From Streptomyces omiyaensis (lineage in GTDB: Bacteria; Actinomycetota; Actinomycetes; Streptomycetales; Streptomycetaceae): a stretch of 64,000 nt of DNA. The stretch is from assembly GCF_014650895.1 (NCBI RefSeq), contig NZ_BMVV01000014.1:124001-188000 (forward strand), in the 5' to 3' direction. This document shows positions 7,762 through 15,396 of the stretch, piece by piece. Both the position numbers and the translations under genes were made by a program. The notes under the pieces are model-generated. The model ran no database searches, was not told where the DNA came from, and worked only from the letters and a program-made list of their open reading frames with translations. Each line of letters opens with the position of its first letter. Position 1 is the stretch's first letter.

Positions 7762-9233
7762 CCACGACCGACCGCCCCGCCCCCGGCCGGCCGGACACCA
7801 CCGGCACCGGATCCGTCCGGGCCGTCGTCGGACTGCTCGTCCTCTTCGAGCTGACCAGCGGCTTCCTCCAGGGCGGCATCGCGCCGCTGCTGCCCGAGAT
7901 CGGCCGGGAGCTCGGCATCCGCGACGCCGACCTGACCTGGGTGATCTCCGCCCAGCTGCTCGCCGCCGCCGTCAGCGTCCCCGTCCTCGGCCGCCTCGGC
8001 GACCTCCACGGCCACCGCAGGGTCCTGCGCTGGTCCCTCGCCACCGTCGCCGTCGGCACCCTCCTCGTCGCCCTCGCGCCGAACCTGGAGGTCCTGCTCC
8101 TCGGCCGCGTCCTCACGGGACCGCTCGCCGCCCTGCTGCCGCTGGAGATCGCCCTCGTGCGCGACCGGCTGCCGCTCGGCCCGGCCCGCTCCGCCATCGC
8201 CCGCCTCGTCGGCGCGCTCGCGCTCGGCACCCTCCTCGGCGGCGTCCTCACCGGAGCCGTCCACGCCCTCACCGACGACGTGCGCCTCACCCTGCTCGTC
8301 CCGGCGGCCCTGGCCCTCGCCTGCGTCCCCGTCTCCTTCCTCGCCATCCCCGAGTCCCGGCGGCTCGCCCGAGGCCGGCTCGACGTCCCGGGAGCCGTCC
8401 TGCTCGGTGCCGCCGTGCTGCTGCTCCTCTCCGGCCTCGCCGCGGCCCAGGACGACGGCCCCGGCCTCCCCGCCCTGATCCAGCTGGGCCTCGCCGTCCT
8501 CCTCGGCACCGTCTGGGCCCGGGTCGAACTGCGCACCGCCGAACCCCTGGTGGACGTCCGGGCGCTCGCCGACCGCCGGGTGGCCCCGTTCTTCCTCTGC
8601 GCCTTCGTCTTCGGCGTCGTCTACTTCGGCGGCCAGGCACCCGACGCGACCTTCCTCGCCGCCGACCCCGCCACCACCGGATACGGCTTCGGGCTCTCCG
8701 CCCTCTCGCTCTCCCTCGTGGCGCTCCCGGCCGCGGCGACCGCCGTCGTCACCTCCTCGCTCACCGCCCGCATCGCCGGCCGGACCGGCTACGTCCCCGC
8801 GCTCGCCGTCTCCTTCGCCCTCGTCGCCGCGAGCTTCCTCACCACCGCCGTCCTGCACACGGCGATCTGGCAGCTCGTCGCCGCCAAGGTCCTCGCGGGC
8901 CTCGGCCTGGGCCTCGCCCTCGGCGCCATGCCCACCGTCATCGCGGAGGCCAGCGACCCCTCCCGCACGGGCGTCACCACCGCCCTCTACAACAACGTGA
9001 AGACGCTCGGCGGCGCGGTGGCCGGCGGGGTCACGGCCGCGATCCTCACCGCCTCGGCCCCGCCGGCCGACGCCACCCCGACCGAGTCCGCGTACGTCAC
9101 GGTCTGGCTCCTCTGCGCGGTCCTCGCCCTCCTCGCGGCCGGCCTCACCCTCGTCGCCCGGCGGAGCGCGCCCGCCGGCGCACCGCAGCCGCCCGCCGCC
9201 GACCGGGCGCCCGCCGCCCCGGGCGACGCCTGA
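7758..9233 (+). CDS. MFS transporter, DHA2-like
   Basis: Multi-pass inner membrane transporter of 491 aa with about 13-14 hydrophobic segments. MFS motif A is visible as GRLGDLHGHRR after the second segment, and the N-terminal helix reads LFELTSGFLQGGIAPLLPEI. This size and pattern fit proton-driven drug/metabolite exporters of the 14-TM class. It begins within the stop codon of the M20 hydrolase gene, so both are made together. The C-terminus ends in a Pro/Ala-rich cytosolic tail. It ends only six bases from the convergent MFS gene. Substrate unknown; export of the hydrolase substrate or product is inference. Confidence 0.9.
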   Translation: MTTTDRPAPGRPDTTGTGSVRAVVGLLVLFELTSGFLQGGIAPLLPEIGRELGIRDADLTWVISAQLLAAAVSVPVLGRLGDLHGHRRVLRWSLATVAVGTLLVALAPNLEVLLLGRVLTGPLAALLPLEIALVRDRLPLGPARSAIARLVGALALGTLLGGVLTGAVHALTDDVRLTLLVPAALALACVPVSFLAIPESRRLARGRLDVPGAVLLGAAVLLLLSGLAAAQDDGPGLPALIQLGLAVLLGTVWARVELRTAEPLVDVRALADRRVAPFFLCAFVFGVVYFGGQAPDATFLAADPATTGYGFGLSALSLSLVALPAAATAVVTSSLTARIAGRTGYVPALAVSFALVAASFLTTAVLHTAIWQLVAAKVLAGLGLGLALGAMPTVIAEASDPSRTGVTTALYNNVKTLGGAVAGGVTAAILTASAPPADATPTESAYVTVWLLCAVLALLAAGLTLVARRSAPAGAPQPPAADRAPAAPGDA

Positions 9234-9239
9234 CCCCGC

Positions 9240-10613
9240 TCAGACCGCCCGGTCCAGCGCGCAGCGCCGCTGGAACCACAGCGCCACCGCCATCAGCGCC
9301 GCCGGGACCACGGTGAAGCCGACGAGCAGCGCGCCCAGCGCCGTACCGGACTGGGCCGCCGGCTCGGCGGCGGTACCCGCCGCGAACCCGCCGAGGGCCA
9401 GCACCGCCGAGTACAGGTAGGGGCCGATCGCCGTGCCGGTCGCCTCCGTCGCGGTCCACACCCCGGTGTACGCCCCCGCCTTCGAGGAACCGGCCGCCTC
9501 CGCCGCCGCGACGGCGTCCGGCACCATCGAGAACGCGAAGAGCTGGAGCCCCGCGAAGGCCACGCCCATCACCATCACCACGGTGCCGGCCACGGCGACC
9601 CCCGCCGCCCCGCCGAGCGAGGTCCCCGGCAGCAGCGCCAGCGACCCGGCCGCGAACACCCCCTGCGACAGCAGCAGTCCCCGCTGCTTCCCGAACCGCC
9701 GCGACCACGCCGTCCACAGCGGACTCGCGAAGAGCGCCGGGGCGAGGAACAGCCCCATGAACAGCGCGGTCAGCCGGGTGTCCTCGAAGAGGTACGCGGT
9801 CACGTACGGCAGCGCCGCCAGGAACAGGTGCGTCGTCGTCCCCGTGAACAGGTACGAGACGACCAGCGCCCGGTAGTCCCGGTCCCGCCACGCCACCCGC
9901 AGGTCGGCCAGGGCCGCGTGCCCCGCCCGCCCGTCCGGCACCCGGAAGCCGCACGCCCCGGTGAGCCGCCGCACCCCGATCAGCGCGACCGCCGCCGAGA
10001 CGCCCATCACCGCCGCGAGCACCACCGCCATCAGCGCGTAGTCGCCCCGGCCGCCGGCCGCGACCATGGCCGGCGCGGCGACCCCCGCGCCCAGCAGCCC
10101 CAGCGTCAGCAGCACCATGCGGAACATGAAGACCCGCGTCCGCTCGTGGTAGCCGACCCGCAGATCCGAAGGGGTCGTCAGATACGGCACCTGGAACCCG
10201 GCGAAGAGCAGATTGCCCACCGTGAACCAGCACCCCACCCACAGCGCCGCCGGCACGCCGGTCAGCGCCGGCGGGACGCTGAACAGCGCCACCATCGCCA
10301 CCCCGAGCAGCACCCCGGCGCGCATCATCCGGCGCCGGTGCCCGAACCGGCGCGCCTCCCGGTCGGACCGCGAACCCAGCAGCGGGTGGACGACGACGTC
10401 GACCACCTTGGGCAGCAGCAGCGTCAGACCCGCCAGGAACGCGGGCACGCCCAGGACGTCGGTCAGGAAGTAGAGCAGCAGCAGCCCGGGCACCGTCACC
10501 CACACGCCCATGCCGACCGAACCGGAGGCGTACAGCGCGAGCGCGCCCCGCCCCGCCCGGGGCGGGGGCCCGGCGGTTCCGGCGGCCCCGGCGGCGGGCA
10601 CCGGGGCGCTCAC
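9240..10613 (-). CDS. MFS transporter of MelB/GPH type
   Basis: Twelve-TM transporter of 457 aa. The N-terminal half has PGLLLLYFLTDVLGVPAFLA and KVVDVVVHPLLGSRSDR, the pattern of the MFS_2 (melibiose/glycoside-cation symporter-like) group. The GTG start overlaps the stop of the upstream SDR gene (GTGA), so it is the third cistron of the FMO-SDR-transporter operon. It may import the substrate oxidised by that operon. The assignment to GPH type rests on motif resemblance only. Confidence 0.87.
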   Translation of the reverse strand: MSAPVPAAGAAGTAGPPPRAGRGALALYASGSVGMGVWVTVPGLLLLYFLTDVLGVPAFLAGLTLLLPKVVDVVVHPLLGSRSDREARRFGHRRRMMRAGVLLGVAMVALFSVPPALTGVPAALWVGCWFTVGNLLFAGFQVPYLTTPSDLRVGYHERTRVFMFRMVLLTLGLLGAGVAAPAMVAAGGRGDYALMAVVLAAVMGVSAAVALIGVRRLTGACGFRVPDGRAGHAALADLRVAWRDRDYRALVVSYLFTGTTTHLFLAALPYVTAYLFEDTRLTALFMGLFLAPALFASPLWTAWSRRFGKQRGLLLSQGVFAAGSLALLPGTSLGGAAGVAVAGTVVMVMGVAFAGLQLFAFSMVPDAVAAAEAAGSSKAGAYTGVWTATEATGTAIGPYLYSAVLALGGFAAGTAAEPAAQSGTALGALLVGFTVVPAALMAVALWFQRRCALDRAV

Positions 10614-11455
10614 GCCCGGCCCCCGTTCCGCTCGACGACCCCCGCCGCCAGGGCGGCCCCCTCGAAGGCACCGGCCGCCGCCCGCGCGGAGAGCGTCCGC
10701 GCCACGATCCGGTCGGTGAGCGCCGGCAGATGACGGGCCAGGAAGAACTCCACCGCGCCCTTGCGGGTCGTCGTCACGTCCCGCCGCGGCCGGACGGCCA
10801 GCGCGGTCCGCTCGATCGCGCCGACGACGCCGTCCAGCGGCTCGTACACGCTCATCCCCTCCAGGGAGAGCCCCGCGGCCCGGGTCGAGTCGTGGATGGG
10901 GCTGCGCACGGCGGACGGATAGACGCAGCTGACGCCCACGTGGGTGCCCAGTTCGAGCCGCAGGGCGTCCGCGTAGGCGACCATCGCCCGCTTCGACGCC
11001 CCGTACGCGGCGGCGAGCGGGAGCTGCATCACCGCCATCCGGGAGGCCACCATCACCACCCGCCCCCGCGCCGCGACCAGCGCGTCGACGCACGCGGCCG
11101 TCACCCGCCAGGTGCCGAGCAGATTGATCTCCAGCTGCCGGCGGACCTCGTCCCCCGGGGCGTACTCGGCGGGCGCGGGCCCGCCGATCCCCGCGTTGTT
11201 CACCAGGACGTCGAGCCCGCCGAGCAGCGTCAGCGCCTCGGCGACGGCGGCGGCCACGGCCGCGTCGTCGGTGACGTCGCAGGCGAGCACGGGGAACGGC
11301 TCGTCGCCGGCCGGCCGCAGGTCGAGCCCGACGACGTGCGCGCCGGCCCGCGCCAGCCGTTCGCCGAGCGCCCGGCCGATGGTGCCGGAGGCGCCGGTGA
11401 CGAGGACGCGCCGGCCGCGGGGGTCGTGGCGCCGGTCGAGGAAGGGGAGCGTCAT
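10610..11455 (-). CDS. SDR family NAD(P)-dependent oxidoreductase
   Basis: Classical short-chain dehydrogenase of 281 aa. It has the nucleotide-binding VTGASGTIGRALGERLA, the structural NNAGIGG, and the YGASK catalytic tyrosine-lysine pair preceded by a serine in VASRMAVM. An extra C-terminal 40 residues are present. It overlaps both neighbours by four bases (ATGA with the monooxygenase upstream, GTGA with the transporter downstream). In context it probably oxidises or reduces an alcohol/ketone handled by the FMO. Substrate unknown. Confidence 0.92.
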   Translation of the reverse strand: MTLPFLDRRHDPRGRRVLVTGASGTIGRALGERLARAGAHVVGLDLRPAGDEPFPVLACDVTDDAAVAAAVAEALTLLGGLDVLVNNAGIGGPAPAEYAPGDEVRRQLEINLLGTWRVTAACVDALVAARGRVVMVASRMAVMQLPLAAAYGASKRAMVAYADALRLELGTHVGVSCVYPSAVRSPIHDSTRAAGLSLEGMSVYEPLDGVVGAIERTALAVRPRRDVTTTRKGAVEFFLARHLPALTDRIVARTLSARAAAGAFEGAALAAGVVERNGGRA

Positions 11456-12825
11456 GCGGGGGCCTGCGCCTTCGGGTCCGGGTGCGGGTTCGGGCGGGGG
11501 TCCGGGGGCGGGGTGAGGACGGCGGCCCCGCGGGCCGCCCGGCGGACGCCCGCCCGGACCTCGCGGGGGAGCGCGGCCACGTACCGGTCGAAGTCGACCC
11601 GCATCATGGGCCGGCTCCGCCCCCACCGGCGGACGGCGGCGGCGTGGGCGCGCGCGACGGAGGCCCGCTGGTCCTCCGGCGACGGCAGCGCGTACCGCCC
11701 GGCGAGGTACGCGGCGGCCAGCTTCCCCTGCGCCTCCACCACGGGCAGCGCGGCGCCGGTGGACTGCATGAGGCCGACGAAGGCGAGCGTCGGCTCGTCG
11801 AGGTGGAAGACCCGCTGGTAGAGCGGGAGCGCCTCCGGGTCGTCGCCGAGCCATTCGGGGCCGAGGAAGGGGACGGTGACCCGGTATCCGGTGGCCCACA
11901 CGATCACGTCGACGTCGTCGGCGGTGCCGTCGGAGAAGACCACCCGGCGGCCGTCGAGCCGCTCGACGCCGGGACGGGCGACGACCTCCCCGTGGGTGAG
12001 CCGGTGCAGGATCGTGTCGCTGATCGTCGGGTGGTCCTGGAAGAGGCCGCCGGACGGGCGCGGCAGCCCGTACCGCTCCGGCGTGCCGACCGCGAGCCGC
12101 AGCGCGGCCTGCGCGACCGTCTGCCGGATCCGCCAGGGGAGCACGGCCAGGGCCCCGCCGGTCGCGTCGGCGGGCCGGCCGAAGAGGTACTTGGGGACGA
12201 CGTGGGTGCCGCGCCGGGCGGACAGCAGCACCGGCCCGGCGGAGACGTACGAGGCGTCCACGGCCAGGTCCATGGCCGAGTTGCCCATCCCGACGACGAG
12301 CACCCGCCGCCCCGCGAAGACCTCGGGGGAGCGGTAGGCGTGGGCGTGCAGCTGCGTCCCGTCGAAGGATCCGGGGTAGGCGGGGGAGGGCCACTTCGGG
12401 TCCCGGTTGTGCCCGTTGGCCACCACGACCGCGTCGTACGGCTCCGTGGCCCCGCCGGCCGTGACCTCCCAGACCGCCCCGGCTCGCCGGACGGCGGTGA
12501 CCTCGGTGCCGAGGCGGAGGCGCCCGGTGACCCCGAAGGCGTCGGCGTAGGAGGCGAGGTAGCGGGCGACCCGCGCCGCCGACGGGTAGTCGGGCCACCG
12601 CGCGGGCATCGGGAAGTCGGCGAACTCGGTCCGCCCCTTGCTGGTGTTCAGGTGCAGGCTGTCGTAGGCCGGCGAGTCCCCGCCGGCGTCGTCCCCGGCC
12701 CACAGGCCGCCGGGGCGCGAGCCCCGCTCCAGGACGGTGACGTCCAGGCCCTCGTCGAGCAGTGCCTTGGCCGCGGCGAGCCCCGCCGCACCGGCACCGA
12801 CCACCGCCACCCTCGTCGGGCCCAT
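11452..12825 (-). CDS. flavin-containing monooxygenase (class B)
   Basis: Class B flavoprotein monooxygenase of 457 aa. Two Rossmann motifs are present, VVGAGAAG for FAD near the N-terminus and VVGMGNSAMD for NADPH. Between them is FDGTQLHAHAYR, which fits the FMO fingerprint FxGxxxHxxxY rather than the BVMO variant ending in W. WATGY lies near the C-terminus. ATG 12825 follows GAAGGGAGGG, so it is preferred to ATG 12855, which has no ribosome site. The C-terminus ends in a Pro/Asp-rich tail. It is the first gene of a coupled three-gene operon divergent from tetR. The likely reaction is oxygenation of an S, N or carbonyl centre. Confidence 0.92.
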   Translation of the reverse strand: MGPTRVAVVGAGAAGLAAAKALLDEGLDVTVLERGSRPGGLWAGDDAGGDSPAYDSLHLNTSKGRTEFADFPMPARWPDYPSAARVARYLASYADAFGVTGRLRLGTEVTAVRRAGAVWEVTAGGATEPYDAVVVANGHNRDPKWPSPAYPGSFDGTQLHAHAYRSPEVFAGRRVLVVGMGNSAMDLAVDASYVSAGPVLLSARRGTHVVPKYLFGRPADATGGALAVLPWRIRQTVAQAALRLAVGTPERYGLPRPSGGLFQDHPTISDTILHRLTHGEVVARPGVERLDGRRVVFSDGTADDVDVIVWATGYRVTVPFLGPEWLGDDPEALPLYQRVFHLDEPTLAFVGLMQSTGAALPVVEAQGKLAAAYLAGRYALPSPEDQRASVARAHAAAVRRWGRSRPMMRVDFDRYVAALPREVRAGVRRAARGAAVLTPPPDPRPNPHPDPKAQAPA

Positions 12826-12851
12826 GCCCGCCCTCCCTTCGTCGAGGGCGC

Positions 12852-12867
12852 TCATTCAATCGAATGA
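12852..12867. promoter_or_regulatory. palindromic TetR operator candidate
   Basis: Perfect 6-bp inverted repeat TCATTC-AATC-GAATGA located upstream of the FMO operon start and between it and tetR. A related half-site, read on the minus strand as CTTTCAATCAGCTG (12913-12926), sits over the tetR promoter. The shared TTCAATC core supports one repressor binding both sites. Confidence 0.7.
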
Positions 12868-12919
12868 TGGAGAGCTGTGCAATCGTCTCTGACCAGGCTT
12901 TTCGTGCTCCGGCAGCTGA

Positions 12920-12949
12920 TTGAAAGGGGTCGGTGACGTCGGGTAGCCT
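12920..12949 (+). promoter_or_regulatory. promoter of the tetR gene, probably leaderless
   Basis: TTGAAA at 12920-12925 and TAGCCT at 12944-12949 are separated by 18 bases, and the ATG at 12957 follows the -10 by seven bases. Transcription would therefore start at or just before the start codon. The -35 element overlaps the second operator-like half-site, which fits autorepression. Confidence 0.55.
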
Positions 12950-12956
12950 CGGGCGC

Positions 12957-13598
12957 ATGAGCAGCCAGCCCGACGACGGCCACAGCCGCGAACGCATCCT
13001 GGCGGCCGCCACCCGGCTCTTCGCCGAGCGCGGTTACGACGCCACCGGCACCCGTGCGATCGGCGAGGCGGTCGGGCTCAACATCGCCACGGTCGCCTAC
13101 CACGTCGGCGCCAAGCCCGAGCTGTACCGGGCCGTGATGCGCCGCGCCCACCTGGCGCAGCGGGAGGCCGTCACCGCCGCCCTCCACCAGCTGTCCGCCT
13201 GCGGCGCCACCCCGGCCGAGACCCGCGCCGGACTGCTCGCCTTCGTCGACGCCTATCTGGCCTTCTGCCTCGACCACCCCGAGGTCCCGGCCCTGTGGAT
13301 GCGCCGCTGGCTCGACGAGGGCGCCGAACTCGCCGAGATCGAGACCGAGTTCGCCGGACCCCTGGTCGCCGAGGTGGCCGCCGCCGTGCGCGCGGTCCTC
13401 GACCGCGCGGGCCTCGGAGCCGGAGCCGACGTGGAGCTGCTGGTCTTCACCATCGTGTGGACCGCCCACTCCTTCGGCCAGGCCGGTGTCATCGACGCGT
13501 CGGGCCGCCGCCTCGGCCCCCGCGACCTCCCCACCCTCGACCGCTTCCGCCGCCACCTGCACGCCGTGGTCACCGGGGTCCTGGACCGCGAGGGCTGA
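12957..13598 (+). CDS. TetR/AcrR family transcriptional regulator
   Basis: One-component repressor of 213 aa. The N-terminal HTH is clear: SRERILAAATRLFAERGYDATGTRAIGEAVG, read here in shorter pieces as RERILAAATRLFAERG and TRAIGEAVGLN, followed by TVAYHVGAK. The C-terminal ligand domain has two helices rich in Trp/Met (ALWMRRWLDEG). I favour ATG 12957 as a leaderless start; GTG 12933 behind AAAGGGG is the alternative and adds eight residues. It is divergent from the FMO-SDR-MFS operon and very probably represses it through the palindrome at 12852-12867. Confidence 0.92.
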   Translation: MSSQPDDGHSRERILAAATRLFAERGYDATGTRAIGEAVGLNIATVAYHVGAKPELYRAVMRRAHLAQREAVTAALHQLSACGATPAETRAGLLAFVDAYLAFCLDHPEVPALWMRRWLDEGAELAEIETEFAGPLVAEVAAAVRAVLDRAGLGAGADVELLVFTIVWTAHSFGQAGVIDASGRRLGPRDLPTLDRFRRHLHAVVTGVLDREG

Positions 13599-13610
13599 CC
13601 CCGGCCCGCG

Positions 13611-14213
13611 TCAGCGGACGGCGCCGAGCAGCCCGGAGATCTCCCGGAAGCCACGGCGCTCGGCGTGCCGCAGCGGCGTGACCCCGTCGTGGTCCGGGAG
13701 GTGGGGAGCGGCGCCCGCGCTGATCAGCAGCTCCACGATCTCCTGGTAGGCGGCGGTGCCGTCCCCGAGGATCACCGCCTCCAGCAGGGCGGTCCAGCCG
13801 AGCCGGTTGACGTGGTCGACGTCGATGTCGGTGGCGCGGAGCACGGCCCGCACGTAGTCGACGTGGCCGCGTTCGGCGGCGGGGATGAGGCTCGTGCCCC
13901 CGAAGCGGTTGGTGAGCGTCACGTCGGGCGCCGGATCGGCGGTCAGCAGCACCCGCATCATCGGGACGCTGCCGGTCACGCCGGTGATCAGCCACGGCGT
14001 GTCCTCGCGGTCGTCCCGCGCGTTCGGGTCGGCGCCGGCCGCGACCAGCGCCCCGGCGGCCGCCACCCGGTCCGCCGCCGCGGCGAGCAGCAGCGGGGTG
14101 CGGTCGTGCTCGTCACGGCGTTCGAGGCCGGCGCCGCCGGCGAGGGCCGCGCGCACGGCGCCGGCGTCGTCGTGCCGCACGGCGGCCCGGAGGGCCAGGT
14201 CGGCAGGGGGCAT
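13611..14213 (-). CDS. ankyrin repeat protein
   Basis: Cytosolic protein of 200 aa made of about five to six ankyrin repeats. Recognisable repeat cores are DRTPLLLAAAADR, ADPNARDDREDTPW, GGTSLIPAAERGHVDYVRAV, GWTALLEAVI and DGVTPLRHAERRGFREI. Such proteins mediate protein contacts; no enzymatic domain is attached. RBS GAGAGGA precedes the ATG. It converges on tetR with 12 bases between stops and is otherwise alone, so partner and role are unknown. Confidence 0.9.
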   Translation of the reverse strand: MPPADLALRAAVRHDDAGAVRAALAGGAGLERRDEHDRTPLLLAAAADRVAAAGALVAAGADPNARDDREDTPWLITGVTGSVPMMRVLLTADPAPDVTLTNRFGGTSLIPAAERGHVDYVRAVLRATDIDVDHVNRLGWTALLEAVILGDGTAAYQEIVELLISAGAAPHLPDHDGVTPLRHAERRGFREISGLLGAVR

Positions 14214-14597
14214 GGGGGGTCCTCTCTACGGGCCCGGGGAGGGGTGGGCGGGAAGGCGAGAAGGGTGGGGGCGGGAAAGGGGAAAGGGGTGGGAGATCCC
14301 GCCCCGGACGCCCCGGGTGGTCCGGACGCCCCGGGAGGCTGTCACGCCGTTCCGTCCCGGCCTCCATCCTGGACGCGTCCCCGGCCCCGCGCGGTCGGCC
14401 CGGCGGCCGGTTCCGCGGCCCCGTCCGGCGGACCGCCGGGTCGGCCGATCGGACGACCCCGGCCTCCTCGGTCTGGTATACCGTCGGTCGGGCGCCCTGG
14501 CCCCGCAGACCCGATCGGCCGCTTCCGCCCGCCCGGAGCCCGCCCGCCGGCCCGTCGCCACCGGCGGCGCCGAAACGACCGACAAGGAGACCGGCGG
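14214..14597. other. intergenic region between ankyrin gene and racemase-like gene
   Basis: No gene is supported in these 384 bases. The left part is G/A-rich leader of the ankyrin gene. The right part holds an operator-like palindrome at 14475-14482, 115 bases before the racemase-like start. Confidence 0.6.
14472..14485. promoter_or_regulatory. GntR/FadR-like operator candidate
   Basis: Contains the perfect 8-bp palindrome GGTATACC (14475-14482) in the context TCTGGTATACCGTC. It is one of the few A/T-rich points in the region. TGGT-N-ACCA cores of this kind are typical of GntR-family FadR/HutC regulators. It precedes the racemase-like/amidohydrolase pair; no GntR gene lies next to it. Confidence 0.45.
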
Positions 14598-15266
14598 ATG
14601 GCCCTCGTGGCCCTGATCAACCCCAACACCGACGAGGCCACCACACGGATGATGGCGGCCATCGCCCGCCGCACCCTGTGCCCCCGGGACGGCCACGAGG
14701 TCCGCGGCGTCACCGTCGCCGCCGGCCCGCCGATGCTCGTCGACGAGGAGCTCCTGCGCGCCTCCGTCCCGCACGTCCTCGACGCGGCGGACCGCCTCCT
14801 CGGAGGAGCCGACGGAGCTCGCGTGGCCGCCGTCGTCGTCGGCGCGTTCGGCGACCCCGGGGTCGAGGAGCTCCGCGCCCGCACCTCCGTCCCCGTCGTC
14901 GGCATCGCCGAGGCCGCCCTGCGCGCGGCCGGCGTGGGCGGACGCCGCTTCGGCATCGCCACCACCACCCCGGGCCTGGCCGCCGCGATCGACGCCCGCG
15001 CGGCGCGCCTGGGCTGGTCCCGTCAGTACACCGGCGTCCGCCTCACCACCGGCGAGCCCCGGCGGCTCGCGGCCGACCCGGCCGCGATGATGGACCGGCT
15101 GGCCGAGGCCGTCGACCTCTGCGTGCGCCGGGACCGCGCCGAGGCGGTCGTCATCGGCGGCGGCCCCCTCGGCGAGGCCGCCGAAGCCCTCCGCCACCGC
15201 TTCCCGGTCCCCGTCGTCGGCCCGATCCCGGCGGCGGCCGGAGAGGTCCTGCGCCTCCTGCGGTGA
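14598..15266 (+). CDS. Asp/Glu/hydantoin racemase superfamily protein lacking both catalytic cysteines
   Basis: Protein of 222 aa with the fold signature of the hydantoin/aspartate racemase superfamily: LINPNT at the N-terminus, AFGDPGVEEL in the middle, VVGIAEAAL, and VVIGGGPLGEAAEAL near the end. In racemases the two acid/base cysteines sit in a CxxDPG-like loop and a GCAGM-like loop. Here these positions are Ala83 and Gly188 region, so normal two-base racemisation is not possible. The only cysteines are at 28 and 175. Excellent RBS AAGGAG. It is followed by an amidohydrolase-like gene, which suggests a cyclic amide or imide pathway. The actual activity is unknown; it may be a decarboxylase- or isomerase-like offshoot. 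Confidence 0.8.
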   Translation: MALVALINPNTDEATTRMMAAIARRTLCPRDGHEVRGVTVAAGPPMLVDEELLRASVPHVLDAADRLLGGADGARVAAVVVGAFGDPGVEELRARTSVPVVGIAEAALRAAGVGGRRFGIATTTPGLAAAIDARAARLGWSRQYTGVRLTTGEPRRLAADPAAMMDRLAEAVDLCVRRDRAEAVVIGGGPLGEAAEALRHRFPVPVVGPIPAAAGEVLRLLR

Positions 15267-15396
15267 CCGCCCGCCACGGAACCGGACGGCGACCGCCCCC
15301 GCCCACCCCTCGCGGCCTCCCTGCCCCCGTCTCCCCTGTCTCCCGCCGTTTCCCCTCACCCCCCTCACCCCCCTCGACCGCCTTCGGAGCGCCCGC

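Noticed and set aside
9828..10733. 301-codon plus-strand His/Pro/Arg-rich frame
   Set aside because: Antisense to the MFS and SDR genes; composition is typical of a reverse-frame shadow.
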